NCBI GenBank assembly: GCA_946480555.1
Contig: CAMLLE010000213.1
Coordinates: 1 to 6,004 of the forward strand
Direction of reading: 5' to 3'
Length of the DNA: 6,004 nt
Source of the DNA: an uncultured Verrucomicrobia subdivision 3 bacterium
GTDB lineage: Bacteria; Verrucomicrobiota; Verrucomicrobiae; Limisphaerales; CAMLLE01
Shown: piece by piece, positions 1 to 5,962 of the stretch
Layout of the letters: each line of letters begins with the position of its first letter
How positions within the stretch are numbered: position 1 is the stretch's first letter
The notes under the pieces: generated by a model
Databases searched by the model: none
What the model was told of the DNA's origin: nothing
Seen by the model: the letters and a program-made list of their open reading frames with translations, nothing else
Program-made: the position numbers and the translations under genes

Positions 1-1260
1 ACGATTCTCGAAACGTCGCCCAAGGTCCGGCAGTTGGTGATCGATGCGGGACTGCAATCGCGACGATTGGATCCCGATCCCAAGGCGGAAGCACGTTACG
101 TGGTTCGGTTTCGGCGGCCGGTGGAGATGCCGAGTTCGCCGCCCGGATTTCTTGCCACGGAATTTTTCTCCTGGAAAGCCAAGCTGGCCGTGTTGCGCGA
201 ACCATTCATTCCACGGCGCCGCGATGGTGCGGAGGAAAGCATCGCACAATTTGTTCAGCGCCGGTTTAACCAGGAGTTTCTGGATCATGCGATTGATGCG
301 CTCGTCGCGGGCATTTACGCAGGCGATCCTTACAAGCTTTCGGTGACGCATGCCTTCCCGAAGTTGAAGGCGCTGGAGGACAACTACGGTTCGATGATCA
401 AAGGCCAGATTTTCGGTGCGCGCGAACGCCAGAAACGCGGCGAAGTGGCGAAAGATCGCGCGCCGAAGTTCTCCTTCGACGAAGGATTGCAGGTATTGCC
501 GGACAGGCTGGCCGCGCAATTGGGCGACGCCATCCGACTGAATTGCACCGTGACGAAGCTGGCCAAGACCGGCGCCGACTGGCAGGTGACCTGTTCGGAG
601 GGACGAGCTCCGCGAGTCCCTGAACTAAAAACGGAGATTGGGGACTCGTGCAACTCGTCCCTCCGAGGGGAGCACAGCGCGGTCCTGTATTGCGGAACGG
701 CGTTTCAGCTGGCGAATCTCCCGGTTGATGGCGTGCCGCCGTTGAACCTGCCGAAGCTCGGTGAGGTTCGTTATCCGCCCGTTGCCAGCGTCGTGCTTGG
801 GTTTCGGCGCGAAGACGTGGCGCATCCAGCGTGCGGCTTTGGAATGTTGATCCCCAAAATCGCGGGCTTCAAAATCCTGGGGACCATTTTTTCCTCTGCG
901 TTGTTTCCAAATCGCGCGCCGGCAGGTCATTTGACGCTGACGAGTTACATCGGTGGCGAGCGTTATCCGGAACTGGCGAAACTTCCGGCTGAGGAGTTGT
1001 ATCGACTCACGCTCGCCGATCTGCGCGTGTTGCTCGGCGTGCGGGGCGAACCGGTTTTCAAGAACGTTGCCTTCTATCCGCGCGCCATTCCGCAGTACAA
1101 CGTCGGTTACGGCGTCTATCGCGACCTGATGAACGAAGCGGAGAAGAAGGCGCCCGGTTTGTTCCTGGCCGGGCATTATCGCGACGGCGTTTCGCTGAGC
1201 GATTCGATTGTTTCCGGATGCAACGTGGCGGAGCGGATCGGGAACGCACTCAGTCGTTGA
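1..1260 (+). CDS. hemG: Protoporphyrinogen oxidase, oxygen-dependent FAD type (5' end outside the window)
   Basis: Flavoenzyme that removes six electrons from protoporphyrinogen IX (or coproporphyrinogen III in the coproporphyrin branch) using O2, in the next-to-last stage of heme synthesis. It is called hemG or hemY depending on naming. The frame is open from base 1 with 419 residues to the TGA at 1258-1260. The family is usually about 450-480 residues, so roughly the first 60 are missing, including the GxGxxG dinucleotide motif; the TTG at 34 is internal, not a start. Visible family landmarks, counted from base 1, are a 'FVQRRFNQEFLD...GIYAGDP' block near residues 80-115, 'GLQVLPDRLAAQL' near 162-174 (the family's GGLQxLPxxLAxxL motif), and a C-terminal FAD-contacting block 'LFLAGHYRDGVSLSDSIVSG' near 388-407. 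Residues 199-222 are an in-frame extra segment encoded by a palindromic repeat. hemH lies 89 bases downstream on the same strand. The family call is firm; the exact substrate cannot be read from the sequence. Confidence 0.93.
   Translation, partial: TILETSPKVRQLVIDAGLQSRRLDPDPKAEARYVVRFRRPVEMPSSPPGFLATEFFSWKAKLAVLREPFIPRRRDGAEESIAQFVQRRFNQEFLDHAIDALVAGIYAGDPYKLSVTHAFPKLKALEDNYGSMIKGQIFGARERQKRGEVAKDRAPKFSFDEGLQVLPDRLAAQLGDAIRLNCTVTKLAKTGADWQVTCSEGRAPRVPELKTEIGDSCNSSLRGEHSAVLYCGTAFQLANLPVDGVPPLNLPKLGEVRYPPVASVVLGFRREDVAHPACGFGMLIPKIAGFKILGTIFSSALFPNRAPAGHLTLTSYIGGERYPELAKLPAEELYRLTLADLRVLLGVRGEPVFKNVAFYPRAIPQYNVGYGVYRDLMNEAEKKAPGLFLAGHYRDGVSLSDSIVSGCNVAERIGNALSR
595..666. repeat. 72-bp palindromic element inserted in frame within the protoporphyrinogen oxidase gene
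   Basis: The outer arms TCGGAGGGACGAG (595-607) and CTCGTCCCTCCGA (654-666) are a perfect 13-bp inverted repeat. Inside them, after a 5-base mismatch on each side (608-612 and 649-653), CGAGTCCC (613-620) pairs with GGGACTCG (641-648). A 20-base loop (621-640) is left. The whole unit is exactly 24 codons, read as SEGRAPRVPELKTEIG followed by DSCNSSLR. It falls between a strand ending 'WQVTC' and the strand 'HSAVLYCGTAF', where oxidases of this family normally have a short turn. The element is readable in only one of three forward frames (the others meet TAA at 626 and TGA at 621), so this frame is the only forward one that keeps the gene open. No clear target duplication flanks it. It resembles in logic the palindromic elements that insert into Rickettsia genes, but I do not claim common descent. 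Confidence 0.88.
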
Positions 1261-1349
1261 AGCGAAACGTCTTTGTGAACTTCCGCATGGCTTTTGACAA
1301 CGTCGCAATGTAACGATTCCACGATTTCGCGGTTCAACGTTTTTGAGAA

Positions 1350-2366
1350 ATGAGCAAAGCAGTCCTGCTGGTCAACCTGGGTTCGCCCGACTCGCCGTCG
1401 GTGCCCGATGTGCGCCGCTATCTGAACGAGTTTCTGATGGACGAGCGCGTCATCGACGTCTCCTGGCCGGTGCGCCGCTTCGTCGTTGGGATGATTCTGA
1501 TCAATCGTCCCAAAGAATCGGCTCACGCCTATTCCACGATCTGGACGCCGGAGGGTTCGCCGCTGATCACCACCAGCCGCAATGTGCAGAAGCTGGTTCA
1601 GCAACGCACGAAGCTTCCGGTGGAACTGGCGATGCGTTATCAGAACCCGAGCATTCCCGATGTGATTCGCAAAATGGCAGGGCAGGGGATTACGGATGTG
1701 TTGTTGGTTCCGCTCTTCCCGCACTACGCCATGTCCAGCTACGAAACCGCCGTCGTGCGCGTGCAGGAAGTCGCCCGAAAAATCGCGCCGCAAATGCGGG
1801 TGACGGTTCAAGGCCCGTATGGCGAGGCGCCGGATTACATCCAAGCGCTGGTGGGAAGCGCCGAAGCATTCCTGCAAAAGGATTTCGATTATCTACTGTT
1901 CAGTTTCCACGGCGTGCCGGAACGGCAGATCAAGAAGTCCGACCCGACCGGCTGCCATTGTTTGCAGGTGAAAGACTGCTGCAAGGTTCCGAGCGAGGCG
2001 CACAAGTTCTGTTATCGGCATCAGTGTTTCCGCACGGCGGAGGAGTTCTGCAAACTGGCTGGCGTGCCGGCGCGGAAGTGGTCCGTGTCCTTTCAATCGC
2101 GCCTCGGCAAAGATCCGTGGCTGACGCCGTACACCGACAAAGAGTTGGAAAATCTCGGCAAACGCGGCGTGAAGCGCCTGCTCGTGATCTGCCCGGCATT
2201 TGTTTCCGACTGCCTCGAGACGATCGAAGAAATCGGCATGCGTGGAAAAGAATCCTTCCTTCAAGCCGGCGGCAAAGAGTTCTGCCAGATCCCCTGCCTG
2301 AACGAACATCCCCTCTGGATCAACGTGCTCGACGGTATGGTGAAGCGATTCGAAAACAGGGCTTAA
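1350..2366 (+). CDS. hemH: Ferrochelatase with a cysteine-rich insert
   Basis: Inserts ferrous iron into the porphyrin ring, the terminal heme step (or the penultimate one if the cell uses the coproporphyrin route). The protein is complete at 338 residues, normal for the family. The start 'MSKAVLLVNLGSPDSP' is the classic N-terminal strand-loop that lines the porphyrin site. 'FSFHGVPER' gives the invariant catalytic His187, and 'CPAFVSDCLETIEEI' gives the conserved acidic residue Glu290. Residues 202-226 hold six cysteines (202, 204, 210, 211, 221, 226) in 'KSDPTGCHC...DCC...FCYRHQC', right after the catalytic His. Such internal cysteine clusters have been linked to a [2Fe-2S] centre in some bacterial ferrochelatases; here that is inference. 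ATG 1350 is chosen because it gives the conserved N-terminus; the Shine-Dalgarno is weak (GAG only 2 bases before ATG). The gene follows the oxidase by 89 bases, with no convincing promoter between, so co-transcription is likely. Confidence 0.97.
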   Translation: MSKAVLLVNLGSPDSPSVPDVRRYLNEFLMDERVIDVSWPVRRFVVGMILINRPKESAHAYSTIWTPEGSPLITTSRNVQKLVQQRTKLPVELAMRYQNPSIPDVIRKMAGQGITDVLLVPLFPHYAMSSYETAVVRVQEVARKIAPQMRVTVQGPYGEAPDYIQALVGSAEAFLQKDFDYLLFSFHGVPERQIKKSDPTGCHCLQVKDCCKVPSEAHKFCYRHQCFRTAEEFCKLAGVPARKWSVSFQSRLGKDPWLTPYTDKELENLGKRGVKRLLVICPAFVSDCLETIEEIGMRGKESFLQAGGKEFCQIPCLNEHPLWINVLDGMVKRFENRA

Positions 2367-2370
2367 CCAC

Positions 2371-2400
2371 CACGTAGGAGACGACGTGAGGAGTCTCTAA
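2371..2400. repeat. Short palindromic fragment, possible degenerate relative of the element in hemG
   Basis: Just after the hemH stop, GAGAC (2378-2382) and GTCTC (2393-2397) form a 5-bp inverted repeat, overlapped by CACGT (2371-2375) with ACGTG (2384-2388). Aligned by eye with 601-624, the stretch GAGACGACGTGAGGAGTCTC matches GGGACGAGCTCCGCGAGTCCC at the ends and in the GAC-GA and GAGTC blocks, with one gap. The match is modest and I saw no full-length second arm, so it may be a half-element, a relative or chance. Confidence 0.35.
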
Positions 2401-2470
2401 TTGGGCTCGGCTCGGAGCTCAGAAGTTGTTCGACACTCCGGCGTTCACAAGTCCCGCGCCAGTCCTTTCG

Positions 2471-2504
2471 CTGGCCGCGGCCAGACCAGCGCCACCGGCT
2501 TTTT
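2471..2504. terminator. Weak candidate terminator between convergent genes
   Basis: A perfect 14-bp palindrome CTGGCCGCGGCCAG (2471-2484) lies between the converging ends of hemH and the RCC1-like gene, and a run of five T (2500-2504) follows on the + strand. The T run is 15 bases past the palindrome rather than directly behind it, and the palindrome has no natural loop, so this is not a textbook intrinsic terminator. Position is the main argument for it. Confidence 0.22.
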
Positions 2505-2508
2505 GAAC

Positions 2509-3474
2509 TTAGCGAAGTGAAATGGACACCCGCGCCTTGCTGACGCGCGCTTTCGGAGAATCGTCCACCAGGATCAGATTGTGTTTCCCGCTGGCGGCAA
2601 TGCCCACGACCCGGCCTTTGAACTCCGGAATATCGCATTGACCGGCTTCGTTGAATCCCCACGCCACCAGCGAACCATCCCGTTTCAACGCGAGAACGTG
2701 GTAATCGCCCGTGGCAACGGCAACCACATCGCTCAAGTCTTCCGGCACTTCGAATTGCGCCAGACCGAAAGTGCCCCAAGTCGCCACCGTGCCATCGGCC
2801 TTCAGGGCGACGCTGTGATTTCCTGCTGCCGCGATTGAGACCACGTCTTCCAAATCAGCCGGAACATCGCATTGGCCTTGAGCGTTGTTGCCCCAGGCGA
2901 CGACAGTTCCGTCCTTGCGCAACGCGAGGCTGTGCGAGGCGCCGCCGGCGATGGCGACCACCTTGTTCAAATCATCGGGAACTTCACATTGTCCGGCGAA
3001 GTTTGCGCCCCATGCAGCGACTGTTCCGTTCCATTTCAACGCCAGGCTGTGCAGTGCACCGGCGGAAACGCACGCGACGTTCTTCAGTCCGGCCGGAACG
3101 GACGTTTGGCCGAAATCACCGAACTGCCCATTGGTCGGTCCCCAGGCGGCGACCGTGCCGTTCCAAAGCAGCGCGACGGTGTGAACATTTCCAGCTGCGA
3201 CGTCCAGCACCGGCGTGCGTTTCAATTTCGCGGGAACGTTCGTCTGGCCGAAGCGGTTGTCGCCCCAGACAAGCAGCCGGCGATCGCTGCGGATAACCGC
3301 ATTGTGAAAAGCGCCAGAAGCGATGCCGCGCACCCCGGGATAAGGGGAGCCGGGAATCTTGCCGTTGAAATCAATGTCGCCCCACGCGATTACACGATTT
3401 GCCGCCGCGGAGGTGAGCGTTGAGGTGAGCAGAGCGAGTGCGCAGAAGTTCCAGAGCGTTGCGATTCGTTTCAT
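2509..3474 (-). CDS. Secreted seven-bladed RCC1-like beta-propeller protein
   Basis: A 321-residue protein, apparently complete. Residues 1-25 look like a signal peptide: MKR, a hydrophobic stretch, then a small-residue site ending 'TSAAA'. Export is therefore expected. The rest is seven tandem RCC1-type units, each with a Trp-Gly pair at Trp31, 70, 111, 155, 194, 233 and 272. Spacing is 39, 41, 44, 39, 39 and 39 residues. The typical unit reads 'VVAWGNNAQGQCDVP' followed by 'VVSIAAAGNHSVALKADGT'. Seven units fit one closed RCC1 propeller. The third unit carries a five-residue expansion (GPTNGQFGDFGQ). The propeller ends near residue 305; the short tail contains KARVS twice. Such exported repeats usually mediate binding, but no ligand or enzymatic residue can be named, and nucleotide-exchange activity should not be assumed. 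A GGAA precedes the ATG by 5 bases. ATTACA at 3510-3515 reads TGTAAT on the minus strand, a possible -10 box without a clear -35. The gene converges on hemH with a 142-base gap. Confidence 0.88.
   Translation of the reverse strand: MKRIATLWNFCALALLTSTLTSAAANRVIAWGDIDFNGKIPGSPYPGVRGIASGAFHNAVIRSDRRLLVWGDNRFGQTNVPAKLKRTPVLDVAAGNVHTVALLWNGTVAAWGPTNGQFGDFGQTSVPAGLKNVACVSAGALHSLALKWNGTVAAWGANFAGQCEVPDDLNKVVAIAGGASHSLALRKDGTVVAWGNNAQGQCDVPADLEDVVSIAAAGNHSVALKADGTVATWGTFGLAQFEVPEDLSDVVAVATGDYHVLALKRDGSLVAWGFNEAGQCDIPEFKGRVVGIAASGKHNLILVDDSPKARVSKARVSISLR
2560..3396 (-). repeat. Seven tandem RCC1-type units (about 39 codons each)
   Basis: Protein-level tandem repeat region covering residues 27-305 of the propeller gene. 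Period is about 117 bases. The copies are clearly related in protein but diverged at DNA level, so this looks like an old domain duplication rather than recent slippage. The last complete unit closes at 'AASGKHNLILVDD'. Confidence 0.8.
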
Positions 3475-3607
3475 GGTATTCCGTTGTTTCCGTGCTGAAC
3501 GTCCACAGAATTACAGATCGTGACGTCGGGCGCCATTGGGGCGCAAACCGGAACGCAGCCCAAGGGATTCACCGGGGGCAATCAAGGGCGTGGTTACAAA
3601 GCGGGTG

Positions 3608-3680
3608 AATCGTCCTCCTTCTCGTCCTTGTCGTCGAGCCTCGAAACCCCAAATAATCGAGGAGAATGTCGAGGACGATT
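3608..3680. repeat. 73-bp imperfect inverted repeat with nested stems
   Basis: The outer arms AATCGTCCTC (3608-3617) and GAGGACGATT (3671-3680) are perfectly complementary over 10 bp. Inside, TTCTC (3619-3623) matches GAGAA (3662-3666), and CCTCGA (3639-3644) matches TCGAGG (3657-3662) around a 12-base loop; the last two overlap by one base, so not every pair can form at once. The left half is rich in CGTCCT/TCGTC units. The size is close to the 72-bp element in hemG, but the sequence differs. Likely a dispersed palindromic repeat; a regulatory RNA structure is possible. Confidence 0.65.
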
Positions 3681-3718
3681 AGAAGCTGGTGCCTATATCA
3701 GCCCCAGCAAGACAGTCG

Positions 3719-3740
3719 CGAATCGATTCGTGAATCGATT
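3719..3740. promoter_or_regulatory. Tandem AATCGATT boxes upstream of the rhomboid gene, possible operator
   Basis: GAATCGATT occurs at 3720-3728 and again at 3732-3740, a 12-base period. Each core AATCGATT is itself palindromic, and the first sits in a perfect 12-bp palindrome CGAATCGATTCG (3719-3730). The second copy overlaps TTGACC (3740-3745), a possible -35 box with TAGCCT 17 bases further (3763-3768). That promoter would leave a very short leader, so it is tentative. The position 44-65 bases before the start codon suits a protein-binding site. Confidence 0.35.
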
Positions 3741-3775
3741 TGACCGTGCCCAGAGCGGAACTTAGCCTGCGCATC

Positions 3776-3779
3776 AGGA
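3776..3779 (+). promoter_or_regulatory. Shine-Dalgarno of the rhomboid gene
   Basis: AGGA lies 4 bases before ATG 3784, acceptable though slightly close spacing, and supports that start rather than a later one. Confidence 0.55.
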
Positions 3780-3783
3780 CGGC

Positions 3784-4731
3784 ATGTTTTTCATTCTGCC
3801 CATTGGAGTCGATTATCAGACCCGGCGTTATCCGGTCGTGACGTTCACGATCATAGGAATCTGCACCCTCGCCTATTTGATCCAGCTGATTTGCCGCATC
3901 GCCATTGGACCGGAAGTCACCATGTGGGTTCTGGACAATCTGTGGTTCACTCCGGCTGAGTGTTTGTGGTGGACGCATATCACGTGGATGTTCGTTCACG
4001 AGGGCTTTTTCCATCTGCTGGGGAACATGATTTATCTGTTTCTGTTTGGCGCTTGCGTGGAGGACCTGATCGGCCGGCCCCGGTTCGTTGCGGTCTATCT
4101 TCTGACGGGGTTCATCTCAGAACTCGCGCATGTGGCGAGCATGTCTGATCACTTTGCATCTCCCATTCCGCTGGGCGGCGCGTCAGGCGCTGTGTCGGGA
4201 TGCATTGGGGCATTTCTGGTCTTGATGGCGAAGACGAAGATCGAATTCAAATGGGTGTTTATCTTTTTCCTGCGGTTCTTCAACGGCGAGTTCTTTCTCC
4301 CGGCGTGGCTTGTCATCTCCTTCTGGTTCCTGTCCGACCTGCTGGAAATGTTTCTGGCCGATGCCAACGCAGGCGTCGCGTTTGGCGCGCACGTCGGCGG
4401 GACGCTCGCCGGTCTGGGGCTGATGCTGATTCAACGGAAGTTTCCCACACAATTTCCCGAGGAGGAGGACGAAGAACCGGAGGCACCCTCAACGCCGCAA
4501 GTTTTGCCAGCTTTCCCTGCTCGGACCGTGCGGGTCAGGGCTCACGCGCAACCAATCCGGATCGAGAAACCGACCATTCTCCTGCACGTCGATGGAGTTC
4601 AATCGGGCCCATTCACCCACGCGCAATTGCAGCGGATGCTTCAAAACGGTGAAGTTCCGACCCATGCCGTTTACTGGCAGGAAGGCATGGAATCGTGGGC
4701 GACCGTGGAAGATTTGCGCCCGCCCGTCTGA
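3784..4731 (+). CDS. Rhomboid intramembrane serine protease with C-terminal GYF_2-like domain
   Basis: A 315-residue membrane protein of the rhomboid family, which cleaves other membrane proteins within or next to their membrane segments. The core (about 1-218) has six probable helices. 'HEGFFHLLGNMIYLFLFG' gives His72, His77 and Asn81 (the oxyanion-site HxxxN pattern). 'LGGASGAVSG' gives the nucleophile Ser134 in GxSG. 'GAHVGGTLAGLGL' gives catalytic His203. The catalytic dyad is therefore intact. A charged, Pro-containing linker (about 219-262, 'EEEDEEPEAPSTP') leads to a compact module at about 264-311: 'LHVDGVQSGPFTHAQLQRML' and then 'VYWQEGMESWATVEDL'. This fits the bacterial GYF_2 pattern (GPxxxxQLxxxxxxG...W..GM..W), a likely cytosolic peptide-binding module. 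The gene is followed after 33 bases by a membrane protein gene, probably in one transcript. The physiological substrate is unknown. Confidence 0.93.
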   Translation: MFFILPIGVDYQTRRYPVVTFTIIGICTLAYLIQLICRIAIGPEVTMWVLDNLWFTPAECLWWTHITWMFVHEGFFHLLGNMIYLFLFGACVEDLIGRPRFVAVYLLTGFISELAHVASMSDHFASPIPLGGASGAVSGCIGAFLVLMAKTKIEFKWVFIFFLRFFNGEFFLPAWLVISFWFLSDLLEMFLADANAGVAFGAHVGGTLAGLGLMLIQRKFPTQFPEEEDEEPEAPSTPQVLPAFPARTVRVRAHAQPIRIEKPTILLHVDGVQSGPFTHAQLQRMLQNGEVPTHAVYWQEGMESWATVEDLRPPV

Positions 4732-4764
4732 CTTCGTGCCGGAAAGACACCAACCCCAATAGCC

Positions 4765-5877
4765 ATGAGAGAACTGAAAGTCCTGTGCGACTGCGGACAA
4801 AAATTCAAATTCGATGTCGAGCCGGTGAATGGGAAAATGCCTTACGCAGTGGCGTGCCCGGTTTGCGGCGCAGACGGCACGGCCAAGGCCAATGCGGTCC
4901 TGGCCTCCGAAGCGATGCCTCCCAGCCCCCACGTCTCCAGTTCTGTTCACGCTGGAATCACTCCGGCCAGCGTTCCGCCGCCGCCAGTTTCCGTATCTGC
5001 ACCGGCGCCGATTGCGGCGGTTCCCGCTTCTGCGCCAAAGCTTCGACTGAGTTCATCCGCTCCGGCTGCAGATGCACCCCCTTCACCAGCGGAAACGCCG
5101 GTTGCAGGCGCCCCGCGCCCGGCGGGACGGCCCACGCCCATTGTCCGTGCTCCGTCCGGACCATTGAAGGCAAATACCGGATTCACGCGTGGATTTGCTC
5201 GTGGCGTCATGGGCGCGCTGGTTGGAGCCCTCATTGGTGGCGCCATATATTATGGGATCATGGGCTACACTGGATTTCGGATCGGACTGATGGCAATTGC
5301 GGCTGGTTTTCTTGCTGGCTTGGGCGGGCGTTTCATCGGCAAGGAAGGCAGCAATGAACTCGGTGTGATCGCGGCGACCTTAACCGTCGTCGCTGTTCTG
5401 GGTGCTCAATACGGCGTCGCATGGCGTTGGTGGCATGAATACACGGTGGAAGAAGAAGCTGTTTTCGCCGAACTTTTCGAATCGATGCGCAAGGATGCGG
5501 CGGAAGTTTTGAAGTCGGTTCCCACCGGGTCAGATCAGGAAATCCGCGCCTACCTGGCGAAACAAGATTTGGAAGATCCAGGTGATCGCCCTGAGCCCGG
5601 TCAGATCACCCCGGAGGAGATCAAGTTGTTCCGTGAAGAGTCGCTGCCCATGATGAAGGATCTCGCCAGCGGCAAGATGACCTATGAAGGCTGGAAAAAG
5701 CACATTGAAGGCGAAAGTGCTCGGGCCGAAGCAGCCGAAACCGAAGAAGAGAAGGACGAGGAAGATCGAAATTTCAAATGGTATTTCATGCTGATTCTGC
5801 TCAACAAAGTGAACCTGCTTTCGCTCGCTGGTGGAGCCGGCCTGGCTTACAAGATGAACACCAACGCCCCGGAGTGA
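4765..5877 (+). CDS. Zinc-ribbon multipass membrane protein of unknown function
   Basis: A 370-residue protein that I cannot assign to a named family. The N-terminus has a probable zinc ribbon: Cys8 and Cys10 in 'VLCDCGQKFKF' and Cys31 and Cys34 in 'VACPVCGADGT'. Residues about 50-133 are a disordered Pro/Ala/Ser-rich linker ('ASVPPPPVSVSAPAP'). Three glycine-rich hydrophobic segments follow at about 147-167, 171-190 and 199-220, ending in 'WRWWHEY'. A soluble, acidic, helical segment (about 225-335) contains 'EEEKDEED', and a last hydrophobic segment is at about 339-362. Four membrane passes would put both ends on the same side, presumably the cytosol given the zinc ribbon. ATG 4765 is chosen because it directly precedes the Cys motif; the only purine-rich stretch upstream (GGAAAG, 4741-4746) is too far away to be a good ribosome site, so translation may be coupled to the rhomboid gene. 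Being next to a rhomboid makes it a candidate partner or substrate; that is inference. Confidence 0.85.
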   Translation: MRELKVLCDCGQKFKFDVEPVNGKMPYAVACPVCGADGTAKANAVLASEAMPPSPHVSSSVHAGITPASVPPPPVSVSAPAPIAAVPASAPKLRLSSSAPAADAPPSPAETPVAGAPRPAGRPTPIVRAPSGPLKANTGFTRGFARGVMGALVGALIGGAIYYGIMGYTGFRIGLMAIAAGFLAGLGGRFIGKEGSNELGVIAATLTVVAVLGAQYGVAWRWWHEYTVEEEAVFAELFESMRKDAAEVLKSVPTGSDQEIRAYLAKQDLEDPGDRPEPGQITPEEIKLFREESLPMMKDLASGKMTYEGWKKHIEGESARAEAAETEEEKDEEDRNFKWYFMLILLNKVNLLSLAGGAGLAYKMNTNAPE

Positions 5878-5962
5878 GCTGGAACACACGCCCTGCTCAC
5901 AATTCCAACGCAGGCTCGAACCGGTTAACGCGAAATCTGAGAGCCTGTTTGAAAAATACCGG

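Larger units (their letters stand above)
3475..3783. other. Gene-free divergent intergenic region (309 bp)
   Basis: Separates the minus-strand propeller gene from the plus-strand rhomboid gene, so promoters for both should lie here. It contains the possible -10 for the propeller gene (3510-3515, minus strand), a 73-bp inverted repeat (3608-3680), a TATATC hexamer (3694-3699), a 12-bp-period tandem repeat (3719-3740) and the Shine-Dalgarno of the rhomboid gene (3776-3779). An open frame from GTG 3520 to 3765 crosses the inverted repeat, has no ribosome site and no recognisable domain, and I do not regard it as a gene. Confidence 0.7.

Noticed and set aside
595..666. hemG palindrome as a transcription terminator or pseudogene mark
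   Set aside because: No T run follows, it lies in the middle of a gene whose frame continues without a stop, and the C-terminal FAD motif downstream is intact.
1294..1299. TTGACA between hemG and hemH as a -35 box
   Set aside because: No acceptable -10 at 16-18 bases (TTCCAC at 17); the TAACGA nearby is only 11 bases away. Probably chance.
625..1877. Two long minus-strand open frames (625-1308 and 1176-1877)
   Set aside because: Antisense to hemG and hemH; His/Arg-rich translations typical of the reverse of GC-rich genes, no domain or start signal.
1343..2377. Open frame slightly longer than hemH on the same strand (TTG start)
   Set aside because: Its translation is Arg/Gly-rich with no family motif, while the overlapping frame from 1350 encodes a complete ferrochelatase.
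2835..3423. Plus-strand open frames opposite the propeller gene
   Set aside because: They are the reverse reading of the repeated RCC1 units; the minus-strand frame has the signal peptide and the seven regular Trp-Gly motifs.
3520..3765. 81-codon open frame starting at GTG 3520
   Set aside because: Runs straight through the 73-bp inverted repeat and the tandem boxes, its Ser-rich part is just the repeat arm, and it has no ribosome site.
4695..5357. Plus-strand 220-codon open frame overlapping the rhomboid end and the zinc-ribbon gene
   Set aside because: Arg/Cys/Ser-rich shadow frame; the other two frames carry the GYF_2-like module and the Cys motif with membrane segments.
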